Source: Vibrio chagasii (lineage in GTDB: Bacteria; Pseudomonadota; Gammaproteobacteria; Enterobacterales; Vibrionaceae). Taken from it: a DNA stretch of 64,000 nt. The translations under genes and the position numbers were made by a program. The notes below the pieces were generated by a model. The model had not been told where the DNA came from. It saw only the letters and a program-made list of their open reading frames with translations, and ran no database searches. The DNA is taken from positions 434,001-498,000 of the forward strand of contig CP090851.1 in the NCBI GenBank assembly GCA_041879415.1, read 5' to 3'. Below are positions 19,277-27,889 of this stretch, one piece after another. Within the stretch, counting starts at the first letter, position 1. Each line of letters opens with the position of its first letter.

Positions 19277-19331
19277 GACGGTAGAGGAGAAGGACAACGA
19301 ATTGGTTATCGGTGGTTTCATGCTTGAGGAG

Positions 19332-19366
19332 ATTCTCCAACACGCTCGTACTTCACTGTGGGGAAT
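19332..19366 (-). repeat. stem-loop repeat element, copy 2
   Basis: ATTCTCCA and TGGGGAAT pair with one G-T wobble around a 19-base loop. The minus-strand loop, CAGTGAAGTACGAGCGTGT, differs from copy 1 at three positions only. It has the same orientation as copy 1, 90 bases away. Confidence 0.8.
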
Positions 19367-19430
19367 AGCGTGAAGGAGAGTAATAGCGCGCTATTGATCT
19401 TGTCTCGGATTCACGGCATTGGTTGCCGTC

Positions 19431-19465
19431 ATCTCCTAAAGCGACGAAGGAGCGTAGTAGGAGAT
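19431..19465 (+). repeat. stem-loop repeat element, copy 3
   Basis: ATCTCCTA and TAGGAGAT form a perfect 8-bp stem around the loop AAGCGACGAAGGAGCGTAG. CCGTC precedes and CAACGGA follows, so the outer CCGT/ACGG ends can pair too. The stem differs from copy 4 at several paired positions with compensatory changes, while 18 of 19 loop bases are identical. Confidence 0.88.
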
Positions 19466-19510
19466 CTCTTGCAACGGAAGTTAGCGGATAGCTGAGTAAA
19501 TATAACCTCC

Positions 19511-19548
19511 AAATAAAACAAAAGGTTGACGCTTTCACGTCAACCTTT
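19511..19548 (-). terminator. intrinsic terminator of argS
   Basis: AAAGGTTGACG and CGTCAACCTTT form a perfect 11-bp stem with a six-base loop. On the minus strand it is followed by TTGTTTTATTT. The GATTCGA array lies between the argS stop and this terminator. Confidence 0.88.
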
Positions 19549-19557
19549 CTAATTGTC

Positions 19558-19655
19558 TCGAATCTCGAATCTCGAATCTCGAATCTCGAATCTCGAATCT
19601 CGAATCTCGAATCTCGAATCTCGAATCTCGAATCTCGAATCTCGAATCTCGAATC
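19558..19655. repeat. heptamer tandem array GATTCGA x14 (minus strand)
   Basis: Fourteen perfect copies (98 bases) read TCGAATC on the plus strand and GATTCGA on the minus strand. The array starts 2 bases after the argS stop codon and ends just before the argS terminator, so it is transcribed as argS 3' untranslated RNA. It is the third member of the GATNCGA family. Confidence 0.98.
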
Positions 19656-19657
19656 GC

Positions 19658-21391
19658 TTACATGCGCTCTAGAGTATCGATACCTAGTAGAGACAGGCCT
19701 TGCTTGATTGTCTTCGCTGTCAGTGCAGCAAGCTTCAGGCGGCTCTGTTTAACAGCTTCGTCTTCTGCTACTAGGATAGGGCATGCTTCGTAGAAGCTAG
19801 AGAACTGACCTGCTAGTTCGAATAGGTAGCTACACATGATGTGTGGTTGACCTTCACGAGCAACAGATTGAACCGCTTCTTCAAATTGTAGAAGTTTCGC
19901 GATAAGCGCTTTCTCTTTCTCTTCAGTGATTTTGATTTCACCTTCAAGAGAGTCCATAGAAACGCCAGCTTTCGCAAATACAGAAGCTACACGAGTGTAT
20001 GCGTATTGCATGTAAGGTGCTGTGTTACCTTCGAACGCAAGCATGTTGTCCCAATCGAACACGTAGTCAGTCGTACGGTGCTTAGAAAGGTCTGCGTACT
20101 TAACTGCTGCCATTGCAACTGTGTTAGCGATCGCTTTCTTCTCGTCTTCTGCTAGTTCTGGGTTCTTAGATTCGATCAGTTGTGCTGCACGAACTTCAGC
20201 TTCATCAAGAAGGTCAGCTAGACGAACCGTGCCGCCTGCACGAGTCTTGAATGGCTTGCCGTCTTTACCTAGCATCATGCCGAACGCGTGGTGCTCAAGA
20301 GAAACAGATTCAGGGATGTAACCTGCTTTACGAACGATAGTCCAAGCTTGCATTAGGTGTTGGTGCTGACGCGAGTCGATGAAGTAAAGAACGCGGTCTG
20401 CGCCTAGCTCTTCAAAACGGTATTTTGCACAAGCGATATCCGTTGTTGTGTAAAGGAAACCGCCATCGCGCTTCTGGATGATAACGCCCATTGGGTCGCC
20501 ATCTTTGTTTTTGTATTCGTCTAGAAATACAACTTGTGCGCCGTCATCTTCTTTAGCAAGACCTTGCTCTTTAAGATCAGCAACGATGCCTGGAAGCATG
20601 TGGTTGTACATGCTTTCGCCCATTACGTCATCACGAGTTAGTGATACGTTTAGACGATCGTAGTTGCGTTGGTTTTGAATCATTGTTACGTCAACAAGCT
20701 TCTTCCACATCTCTGCACAGAACTCGTCGCCGCTTTGTAGTTTCACTACGTAGCCACGTGCTTTAACTGCGAACTCTTCGTCTTCGTCGTAAAGCTTTTT
20801 AGATTCACGGTAGAAGCCTTCAAGGTCAGCAAGTTCCATTGAAACTTCACCTGATTCAGCCTGAACGCGCTCAAGGTTTGCGATAAGCATACCGAATTGA
20901 GTACCCCAGTCACCGATGTGGTTAGCACGGATAACTTTGTGGCCTAGGAATTCTAGTGTACGGACAACGGCATCACCGATGATGGTTGAACGTAGGTGAC
21001 CAACGTGCATTTCTTTTGCAACGTTTGGCGCTGAGTAGTCAGCAACAATGGTTTGTGCTTCAGCTGCTGCAACACCAAGGCGAGAATCAGCAAGAGCTGC
21101 GTCTGCTTGTTTTGCTAGGAAAGCTTCATCTAGGAAGATGTTAAGGAAACCTGGACCTGCGATCTCAACTTTAGAAGCGATACCGTCTAGGTTTAGAACG
21201 TCCAATACTTTCTGAGCAAATTCTCGCGGGTTAGTGCCTAGTCGCTTAGCAACGCCCATTACGCCGTTTGCTTGGTAGTCACCAAATTGTGGTTTTGCAG
21301 ATTGGCGAACAGCAGCAGGAGAGCCTGCAGGTGCGCCAGCGGCTTCTAGAGCCTGAGATACTTTGTCATTAATAAGTGCTTGGATATTCAC
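19658..21391 (-). CDS. argS: arginyl-tRNA synthetase
   Basis: ArgS charges tRNA-Arg. This is a class I enzyme with the HIGH-type motif as HVGHLRST (in [20 protein letters not shown]) and an N-terminal Add-1 domain that contacts the tRNA. The frame extends upstream to a TTG, but AAGGAA lies 5 bases before the GTG at 21391. That GTG start yields 577 residues, exactly the E. coli length, beginning (M)[14 protein letters not shown]. It is monocistronic, and its 3' untranslated region carries the 14-copy heptamer array. Confidence 0.97.
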   Translation of the reverse strand: MNIQALINDKVSQALEAAGAPAGSPAAVRQSAKPQFGDYQANGVMGVAKRLGTNPREFAQKVLDVLNLDGIASKVEIAGPGFLNIFLDEAFLAKQADAALADSRLGVAAAEAQTIVADYSAPNVAKEMHVGHLRSTIIGDAVVRTLEFLGHKVIRANHIGDWGTQFGMLIANLERVQAESGEVSMELADLEGFYRESKKLYDEDEEFAVKARGYVVKLQSGDEFCAEMWKKLVDVTMIQNQRNYDRLNVSLTRDDVMGESMYNHMLPGIVADLKEQGLAKEDDGAQVVFLDEYKNKDGDPMGVIIQKRDGGFLYTTTDIACAKYRFEELGADRVLYFIDSRQHQHLMQAWTIVRKAGYIPESVSLEHHAFGMMLGKDGKPFKTRAGGTVRLADLLDEAEVRAAQLIESKNPELAEDEKKAIANTVAMAAVKYADLSKHRTTDYVFDWDNMLAFEGNTAPYMQYAYTRVASVFAKAGVSMDSLEGEIKITEEKEKALIAKLLQFEEAVQSVAREGQPHIMCSYLFELAGQFSSFYEACPILVAEDEAVKQSRLKLAALTAKTIKQGLSLLGIDTLERM

Positions 21392-21740
21392 ACGCGTTTC
21401 CTTCAATTCAAGGATGATAAGAGTGGCCGTTATTTCGAGGTCATCAAATTTGGTTAATTATGCGTCTAGTTAACGATTTAATGCCGAAATGAACAACAGA
21501 CACTGTTTAAGTTCACAAAAATGGCAGTAATCATACCAATTTTGTGCGGTTTCTTATAGGTCGAATTGATAGAAAATTAACATTTCCTGAGGGGTTTTTG
21601 ACAATCAATTTTCGCCATACAGCATTTGTGTATTTAGGAATGTGAGCTAACGTACTTATCGGCTGTCTTTTTGTATACGCAGCGCTTGTTGAACAAGGCA
21701 AAACTGATACCATGCAGCCAATATTTGGAGAACACAGACA
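21392..21740. other. spacer between divergent argS and yecM
   Basis: This roughly 350-base AT-rich spacer should hold both promoters. A TTGACA hexamer occurs near 21597, but no convincing -10 element follows at 17 bases. I see no gene, repeat-family member or recognisable operator here. Confidence 0.5.
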
Positions 21741-22337
21741 ATGACGATGAGCCTCAAGCAAGCCGAATTAGAACCACAACAAATGATTGCCCGCCTTGAT
21801 ACGTTTATGGCGAAGATTGAGAACCTAGGTAATGTACTGGGTTTAGATTTGAGTTTTGCTCAAGCGGATCATATCGCACTAAGAATCAATGAAACGGAAT
21901 TAGCGAAAGCTGCACATCAAGCATGGTCTGAATACGGCTCAACTATTTCACAAGCGATGATCAATGGTCGTCCAATTGTTGTGATCGCTTTTGATGAACC
22001 TCTACAAAGCCGTGGCTGGAGCATTGAGTGTTTAGAGTTACCATACCCCGCAGAAGGTAAGATTTATCCGAGCCAAGATTGGGAACACGTTGAGTTCGTA
22101 ATTCCGTCTCACGCCCAAACGGCTGATGAGTACTTAGCGGACCTGAAAGATACTTACCCGCAATTCGCTGCTAACTTTGAAACGCTGACTGAGCAAGGTG
22201 TTAAGATCAAACTGTCTAGCCCGAAAGGTGAGGGTGAACGTTTGAACAACCCAACCGTTGCATTCAAGCATCAAGGGAGCTGTATCAAGCTGCACCCACA
22301 TTCGTTGAAGAAGATTGTTGAGTCAGAGCAGGCTTAG
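21741..22337 (+). CDS. YecM-family (VOC superfamily) protein
   Basis: This 198-residue protein resembles E. coli YecM, a vicinal-oxygen-chelate fold protein with presumed metal-dependent activity but no assigned reaction. Putative metal ligands are the histidine in QADHIALRINE, the glutamate in WSIECLELPYP, the HVEFVIPS pair and the C-terminal KLHPHSLK. yecM and argS are also neighbours in E. coli, which supports the assignment. A second in-frame ATG two codons downstream (21747) could be the true start. Confidence 0.85.
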   Translation: MTMSLKQAELEPQQMIARLDTFMAKIENLGNVLGLDLSFAQADHIALRINETELAKAAHQAWSEYGSTISQAMINGRPIVVIAFDEPLQSRGWSIECLELPYPAEGKIYPSQDWEHVEFVIPSHAQTADEYLADLKDTYPQFAANFETLTEQGVKIKLSSPKGEGERLNNPTVAFKHQGSCIKLHPHSLKKIVESEQA

Positions 22338-22378
22338 TCTGAGTTAACAAGAAAGAGTGCCAGAGCTCGAATTGGCTC

Positions 22379-22391
22379 GTTGGAATGACGG
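22379..22391 (-). repeat. half copy of the stem-loop repeat element
   Basis: GTTGGAATGACGG looks like the CCGTCAT-plus-arm end of the element in minus orientation. The partner arm is missing upstream, so this is probably a decayed copy. A full copy in plus orientation follows at 22560. Confidence 0.4.
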
Positions 22392-22559
22392 AAGTTGCCG
22401 GTTAGTGGCTATGTTGGTCTACCAACTGTAGTGAACGCTTGATTTGATATTAAAATTTTCAGATAGAGCGCGGACGTGTGCAGTGGTTGTGCCTTACTAT
22501 CATTCGGCTTGACTGTATCTCTTCTGAGCCATCGTTTTTACTAGCAAGAGAACACCGTC

Positions 22560-22594
22560 ATTCCCGATAGCGACGAAGGAGCGTAGTCGGGAAT
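22560..22594 (+). repeat. stem-loop repeat element, copy 4
   Basis: ATTCCCGA and TCGGGAAT form a perfect 8-bp stem around the loop TAGCGACGAAGGAGCGTAG. CCGTC precedes and CAACGGA follows, as in copy 3. The 22338-22686 spacer otherwise holds only the half copy and the purU terminator. Confidence 0.88.
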
Positions 22595-22623
22595 CTCTAA
22601 CAACGGATTCGATAACCAGATAC

Positions 22624-22662
22624 AAAAAACGCGTAATGGGGAAATCCTATTACGCGTTTTTT
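22624..22662. terminator. bidirectional terminator between yecM and purU
   Basis: AAAAAACGCGTAAT and ATTACGCGTTTTTT form a perfect 14-bp stem with an 11-base loop. It serves the convergent yecM and purU transcripts. Confidence 0.93.
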
Positions 22663-22686
22663 ATTGGGTTCTAAAAGGTGTCGAAC

Positions 22687-23520
22687 TTACAGAATCACAG
22701 TCTTATTGCCGTAAACAAACACATGGTCGTTGATGACTTTATTTAGCGCTTTACTCAGAACATTCTTCTCTACGTCACGACCCGCTTGCGCCATGTCTTT
22801 CGCGCTGAAGTTGTGATCGACAGGGATAACGTCTTGCTTGATGATTGGGCCTTCATCCAAATCGTTTGTCACGAAGTGCGCTGTTGCACCAATGATCTTT
22901 ACGCCGCGCTCATACGCTTGTTGGTAGGGTTTCGCACCAATGAATGCTGGCAAGAAGCTGTGGTGAATATTGATGATCTTGTGGTTGTACTTTTCAACAA
23001 ACCCCGGAGTCAGTACTCGCATGTATTTAGCCAAAACAAGGTAATCAGCTTCGTATTGGTCAATCACTTCCAGCATTTTTTGCTCATGCTCTTCGCGGTT
23101 CAGACCTTCGTGTGAAACATGATGATAAGGGATATCAAAACGCTCGGTTAGGCTTTGTAGGATGTCGTAGTTACCGACAACCGCTGCGATTTCCACGTCT
23201 AAACTGCCATCGAAGTTCTTCATCAGAATATCGCCAAGACAATGTGCTTCTTTCGTTACCAGAATAACAATACGCTTGCGAGAAGAGTCTACTAGCTTGC
23301 GCTTCGCGTTTTCTGGTAGGGCTTGGTCTAGGTCTGCTAGAAAGGTTTCATCATTGAAATACCCTTCAAGCTCAGTGCGCATAAAGAAGTGACCACTAGT
23401 GTTATCTACGAACTCGTTGTTGTGAACGATATTGAGTTGGTGTTTGTAACAAATGTTGGTGATTTTTGAGATGAGGCCTGGGGCATCAGTACAATGTGTT
23501 AGTAATGTTTTTCTTTCCAT
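22687..23520 (-). CDS. purU: formyltetrahydrofolate deformylase
   Basis: PurU hydrolyses 10-formyl-THF to formate and THF, balancing one-carbon pools and feeding formate to PurT. An N-terminal ACT domain (LLTHCTDAPGLISKITNICYKH) precedes the formyltransferase domain with the catalytic stretch INIHHSFLPAFIGAKPYQQAY and the GATAHFVTNDLDEGPII motif. Two ATGs are two codons apart. The second, at 23520, gives 277 residues, close to the E. coli length of 280, with GGAAG 10 bases upstream. The first (23526) remains possible. Confidence 0.95.
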   Translation of the reverse strand: MERKTLLTHCTDAPGLISKITNICYKHQLNIVHNNEFVDNTSGHFFMRTELEGYFNDETFLADLDQALPENAKRKLVDSSRKRIVILVTKEAHCLGDILMKNFDGSLDVEIAAVVGNYDILQSLTERFDIPYHHVSHEGLNREEHEQKMLEVIDQYEADYLVLAKYMRVLTPGFVEKYNHKIINIHHSFLPAFIGAKPYQQAYERGVKIIGATAHFVTNDLDEGPIIKQDVIPVDHNFSAKDMAQAGRDVEKNVLSKALNKVINDHVFVYGNKTVIL

Positions 23521-23802
23521 TTGCATCTTACTTCCATGAAATATTTTTTATTCTTCAAATTAAATACAGGCCGTCGAACGGTGAACTGAGCCGCAATATC
23601 ACCGTTATAATTAATCTATTATCAAGTTGGTTTCAACAAATTCTGCTGCTCATTTATCGCTTTGATAAATTGTTTGATATCGAAATATCAGTTTTCAGAT
23701 AGAAAAACAGGCAGAAGCTTCATTTTTAAAGTTTTGACCGTAGTACGCATTTGAACTTCAACCGAGGCATTTTCGCCTTGGCCAAAAATAGAGGTGATAC
23801 TT

Positions 23803-24003
23803 ATGGAGAAAGAGTTACTAGCAAAAAAACTATACTGCAAACGCGTGAATTCATTGGCTGGCAGCGCAGAGCTAGATGGAAATGTTCTCGATGAAATGTG
23901 GGAAAGCAAAACCTCGCCAAGCGATGCAGTAAAAGCCATACAGCCAAATGACAATGAATTTGAAGGCGCTCCTTGGCTATCTCGTTATCTCAATCGAAAA
24001 TAA
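23803..24003 (+). CDS. small hypothetical protein
   Basis: This 66-residue protein starts MEKELLAKKLYCKRVNSLAG. It is acidic in the middle and ends in APWLSRYLNRK. GAGG at 23791-23794 stands 8 bases before the ATG, supporting real translation. A GTG three codons upstream overlaps that Shine-Dalgarno and is unlikely. I do not recognise a domain. It lies alone between purU and yoaA in a spacer with no clear terminator. A minus-strand open frame over the same bases (23688-23954) lacks a convincing start. Confidence 0.6.
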   Translation: MEKELLAKKLYCKRVNSLAGSAELDGNVLDEMWESKTSPSDAVKAIQPNDNEFEGAPWLSRYLNRK

Positions 24004-24164
24004 GCAATTAACCTTTAAGCTAAAACAGCAATCTCGATTTTAATCTCTGTTCTCTTGGTAATTTGAAATAACCCAGACACCTCCGGTGCGAAGTCATTCT
24101 TGATTCGCGCCGGCTCACTAAACCTGCCATAATTCGCCTTCTCTTTTTCTAAACTTCGTACTCT

Positions 24165-26093
24165 ATGATATCTAAAACGTTTTCTGCTGATGGCGCACTG
24201 GGTAAAGCAATCCCAGGCTTTCAACCAAGACAAGCTCAGTTAGACATGGCTGAAGCAGTTTCACAGGCCATTCAGCAACAGAGCCAATTGGTGGTAGAAG
24301 CAGGGACGGGTACCGGTAAGACATTTGCTTATCTTGTGCCGGCACTGCTAAGTGGTAAGAAAACCATCATTAGTACGGGGTCTAAAAACCTTCAAGAACA
24401 ACTGTTCCACCGTGATCTGCCTTTAATGACTGATGCCCTTGGTTTTCATGGTCAAGTTGCGCTGCTTAAGGGTCGTTCAAACTATTTGTGTTTGGATAGA
24501 TTGAGCCGCCAAATGATAGAAAGTCATGGTACTCATACGGATCCAACGCTACTCGCTCAGTTAGTCAAAGTTCGTAGCTGGTCGTCATCCACGCAAACCG
24601 GTGATTTGGGTGATTGCGATGATATTGCGGAAGATAGCCCTGTAATCCCAACGATTACCTCGACCAACGATAATTGCTTGGGCAAAGAGTGTCCAAGTTA
24701 TACCGATTGCTTTGTACTGAAAGCGCGTAAAAAAGCGATGGATTCCGACGTCGTCGTAGTGAACCATCACCTTTTCCTAGCCGATCTTGCGATTAAAGAG
24801 ACCGGGTTCGGTGAGCTTATCCCAGAGGCCGATGTGTTTATCTTCGATGAAGCGCATCAACTTCCTGACATTGCGAGCCAATATTTTGGTCAGTCTGTAT
24901 CGAGTCGACAAATTCACGAACTCGCCAAAGACATTGAGATTGGTTATCGCACCGAAGCTAAAGACATGCGCCAACTGCAGAAGGTTGGTGACAGGCTCGT
25001 TCAGTCCTCATCTGATTTAAGAATCGTGCTGGGTGATACCGGTTTTCGTGGTAACTGGCGTGAGGCGCTAAAATCAGAGTCGATCGCTAGAGAGTTAGTT
25101 CGCCTGCAAGACGCATTGCAACTGGCTGTAGATGTATTGAAATTAGCACTTGGACGAAGCCAACTATTGGATACCGCTTTCGAGCGTGCCAACATGATTA
25201 AGTCACGCATTGAGCGTGTATGTGATGTGTCGATTACTGGTTATTCGTATTGGTATGACACAACACCGCGTCACTTTGCTTTGCACATTACGCCGCTTTC
25301 AGTTGCTGATAAATTTCACGAGCAAATTGAGCTGAAACCGGGCGCTTGGGTGTTTACTTCTGCAACCTTGGCGGTATCTGACGATTTCGACCACTTTACT
25401 TCACGACTAGGCTTAAAGCCCTCGGCTCAGTTCTCACTGCCGAGCCCATTCGACTATCCGAATCAAGCGCGTTTGTGTGTGCCTCGTTACCTTCCAGAAC
25501 CGAATAGCCCAGGCTTAGCCGATAAACTGGTTCGTATGTTGACGCCTGTGATTGAGCAGAACCAAGGTCGTTGTTTCTTCTTGTGCACTTCACACAGCAT
25601 GATGAAAGAGTTAGGGGAGCGATTCCGTGAAACCTTGACCGTGCCGGTGCTGTTGCAAGGTGAGACAAGTAAGCAAAAAACCTTGGCCGAGTTTATGGAG
25701 TTGGGTAATGCCTTGCTGGTGGCGACAGGCGCTTTCTGGGAAGGGATAGATGTTAGGGGCGATGCATTAAGCTGTGTTATCATCGATAAATTGCCCTTTA
25801 CAGCCCCTGATGACCCTTTACTTAAGGCTCGCATTGAGGACTGTAAGTTAAAAGGGGGCGACCCTTTTGCACAGGTACAATTGCCAGATGCCGTGATTAC
25901 CTTGAAACAAGGTGTGGGCCGATTGATACGTGATAAGCGTGACAATGGTGCTTTGATTATTTGCGATAACCGATTGGTGACTCGCGATTACGGTGGCATC
26001 TTTTTGGCGAGTTTACCGCCTATCCCTCGTACACGTGACTTAGGGGTCATTAAAGAATTCTTAGCTAAAGACCATTCAACCGCTGCCGAATAA
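24165..26093 (+). CDS. yoaA: DinG-family ATP-dependent DNA helicase
   Basis: YoaA is an XPD/DinG-type superfamily 2 helicase implicated in E. coli in replication repair with the HolC subunit. Walker A is VEAGTGTGKTFAYL, and Walker B is the DEAH box (FIFDEAHQL). Four cysteines that would hold a [4Fe-4S] cluster are seen: one in NYLCLDR and three in CLGKECPSYTDC. C-terminal motif VI reads GVGRLIRD. The 642 residues match the family. The genes yoaA, tsaB, slp and fadD follow the E. coli order. Confidence 0.93.
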   Translation: MISKTFSADGALGKAIPGFQPRQAQLDMAEAVSQAIQQQSQLVVEAGTGTGKTFAYLVPALLSGKKTIISTGSKNLQEQLFHRDLPLMTDALGFHGQVALLKGRSNYLCLDRLSRQMIESHGTHTDPTLLAQLVKVRSWSSSTQTGDLGDCDDIAEDSPVIPTITSTNDNCLGKECPSYTDCFVLKARKKAMDSDVVVVNHHLFLADLAIKETGFGELIPEADVFIFDEAHQLPDIASQYFGQSVSSRQIHELAKDIEIGYRTEAKDMRQLQKVGDRLVQSSSDLRIVLGDTGFRGNWREALKSESIARELVRLQDALQLAVDVLKLALGRSQLLDTAFERANMIKSRIERVCDVSITGYSYWYDTTPRHFALHITPLSVADKFHEQIELKPGAWVFTSATLAVSDDFDHFTSRLGLKPSAQFSLPSPFDYPNQARLCVPRYLPEPNSPGLADKLVRMLTPVIEQNQGRCFFLCTSHSMMKELGERFRETLTVPVLLQGETSKQKTLAEFMELGNALLVATGAFWEGIDVRGDALSCVIIDKLPFTAPDDPLLKARIEDCKLKGGDPFAQVQLPDAVITLKQGVGRLIRDKRDNGALIICDNRLVTRDYGGIFLASLPPIPRTRDLGVIKEFLAKDHSTAAE

Positions 26094-26152
26094 CTGGCAT
26101 TGTTGAGTTTAGCCATTATTTTTAGATTAGATAACGAATATTTGAGACACAA

Positions 26153-26854
26153 ATGAGCGCGAAAATTCTTGCAGTAGATACCGCAACTGAAAACTGTTCA
26201 GTTGCATTAGTAATTGGTGACCAGGTGTTCGCTCGTAGCGAAGAGGCACCTCGAGACCATACGAAAAAAATTCTACCTATGGTTGATGAAGTACTGAAAG
26301 AAGCGAATGTCGCTTTAGCCGATATTGATGCTATCGCGTTTGGCCAAGGCCCAGGCAGTTTCACGGGTGTACGTATTGGTATTGGTATTGCTCAAGGCTT
26401 GGCTTTTGGTGCGGATTTACCAATGATCGGTGTCTCTACACTGGCTGCAATGGCGCAAGGCAGCTACCGTAAATTTGGTGAAACTCATGTTGCGACAGCG
26501 ATTGATGCGCGTATGAGTGAAGTGTACTGGGCTCGTTACAGCCGTGAACAAGACGGTCGTTGGACTGCGGTTGATGCTGAATGTGTAACACCGCCAAGTG
26601 AATTGGTTGCGCAGCTTGAAGCAGACTCTGAAACATGGGCAAAAGTGGGTACCGGTTGGGAAGCTTACGCCGAGCATATGGATACACTAGCGATCAACAC
26701 TAAAGCGTGTGAAGTGTTATTTCCAGAAGCTCAAGATATGGCGTTCTTGGCTCAATTTGCTTATGCAGAAGGCAAAGCCGTGCCAGCTGAAGAGTCTGAA
26801 CCAGTGTATCTGCGTGACAAAGTGACGTGGAAGAAGCTGCCAGGTCGCGAGTAA
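26153..26854 (+). CDS. tsaB: tRNA threonylcarbamoyladenosine biosynthesis protein TsaB
   Basis: TsaB is the ASKHA-fold partner of TsaD in the complex that makes t6A at position 37 of ANN-decoding tRNAs. The start [20 protein letters not shown], the [15 protein letters not shown] motif and GVSTLAAMA are typical. The length is 233 residues (E. coli 231). It lacks the metal-binding histidines of TsaD, as expected. It follows yoaA by 60 bases and is probably cotranscribed. Confidence 0.96.
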   Translation: MSAKILAVDTATENCSVALVIGDQVFARSEEAPRDHTKKILPMVDEVLKEANVALADIDAIAFGQGPGSFTGVRIGIGIAQGLAFGADLPMIGVSTLAAMAQGSYRKFGETHVATAIDARMSEVYWARYSREQDGRWTAVDAECVTPPSELVAQLEADSETWAKVGTGWEAYAEHMDTLAINTKACEVLFPEAQDMAFLAQFAYAEGKAVPAEESEPVYLRDKVTWKKLPGRE

Positions 26855-26927
26855 TTTTTTACAAGGTTCTGATGCAAATTAGATCTAAATGCGTATTATT
26901 TAGATTTGAGAGGGCAGATATTTAGTC

Positions 26928-27233
26928 ATGGTATCAATTAATAACTTACCTCCTTCATCGATAGGCAATACGTCTAAGCCGAATCGAGTTAAAAAGAAGG
27001 AGCAGGCAAAAAAATCTGATGCTAGCACTGCGGTTGGGCAACCAACCAAAGTGGCCAATGCTGTCTCTCATTCTATTCGTCAAGTTAAAGAGTCTGAGCT
27101 ACACAAGGCTCAAATCCAGTATGATCTTCCAGAAGGCCGAGGACGTAAGGCTATGGAAGAATACATGGATGTAATGAACCAGGCGAAAAAAGAAGAACTT
27201 GCAAAGCTTATCGGTGTCGATATTTACATCTGA
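26928..27233 (+). CDS. hypothetical lysine-rich protein
   Basis: This 101-residue protein of unknown function has an N-terminal disordered, basic region (NRVKKKEQAKKSDAS). A helical C-terminal half follows: VKESELHKAQIQYDLPEGRG, then a helix with EEYMDVMNQAKKEELAKLIGVDIYI. No signal peptide or membrane segment is seen. It sits between tsaB and slp, where E. coli has no gene. A spacing of 36 bases to slp suggests cotranscription. I do not assign a function. Confidence 0.75.
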   Translation: MVSINNLPPSSIGNTSKPNRVKKKEQAKKSDASTAVGQPTKVANAVSHSIRQVKESELHKAQIQYDLPEGRGRKAMEEYMDVMNQAKKEELAKLIGVDIYI

Positions 27234-27268
27234 AGCGATTTATTAATGCCTGTTTAAGGACCAGAACC

Positions 27269-27829
27269 ATGTCTAATTACTTATCTAAAATACGCTTAAT
27301 TGTCTTTTCTCTTGGTATCTTGGTGCTAGCAGGGTGTTCATCACTACCTAGCGAACTCGAAGCAAAATCAGAGCCTGTTATCAGCGACTACCAACAATGG
27401 GTTGACCAATTACCAGACGCTAAAAGCGTTCGGTTAGGTGGTGTGATTTCTAAAGTGACCAACTTAAAAGACAGAACTCGAATTGAAGTTGCTAACATGC
27501 CAATTTCAAGCAATGGTAAGCCTGATCTCGATGCAGAGCCGAGTGGGCGCTTTGTTGGTTATATTGAAGGATACGTTGAGCCGTTAAGCTTTGCTGAAGG
27601 TCGTTTGATTACGCTAGTTGGTCAATCAGACGGTAGTGAAGATGGCAAAATCGGCGAGTACCCTTACACCTTCCCAGTGATGAAGGTAGATAATCAACGA
27701 CTATGGAATATTACGGAGCGTGTCGTTGTTAACGACTTCGCACCAACCTACTATTCGTGCAGAAGCTTACATTGCCGCAGTTTTCAAACGATGCCAAGAC
27801 AAGGCAGAGTTATACAGGATGTCGAGTAA
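27269..27829 (+). CDS. Slp-family outer-membrane lipoprotein
   Basis: This 186-residue protein begins with a lipoprotein signal ending in the lipobox LAGCSS, so the mature N terminus is the acylated cysteine near residue 23. The body matches the Slp/YeaY family, whose E. coli members are starvation-induced outer-membrane lipoproteins. In E. coli yeaY also lies between tsaB and fadD. The gene precedes a predicted hydrolase, and the direct role is unknown. Confidence 0.87.
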   Translation: MSNYLSKIRLIVFSLGILVLAGCSSLPSELEAKSEPVISDYQQWVDQLPDAKSVRLGGVISKVTNLKDRTRIEVANMPISSNGKPDLDAEPSGRFVGYIEGYVEPLSFAEGRLITLVGQSDGSEDGKIGEYPYTFPVMKVDNQRLWNITERVVVNDFAPTYYSCRSLHCRSFQTMPRQGRVIQDVE

Positions 27830-27889
27830 TTAACGCTAGTTATTAGATGTTGATTGCTACACCAAGCAAGGATTAGAGGTTACTAAAGC

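Noticed and set aside
23688..23954. Minus-strand 88-codon open frame opposite the small gene at 23803
   Set aside because: It lacks a good ribosome binding site and overlaps a plus-strand frame that has one.
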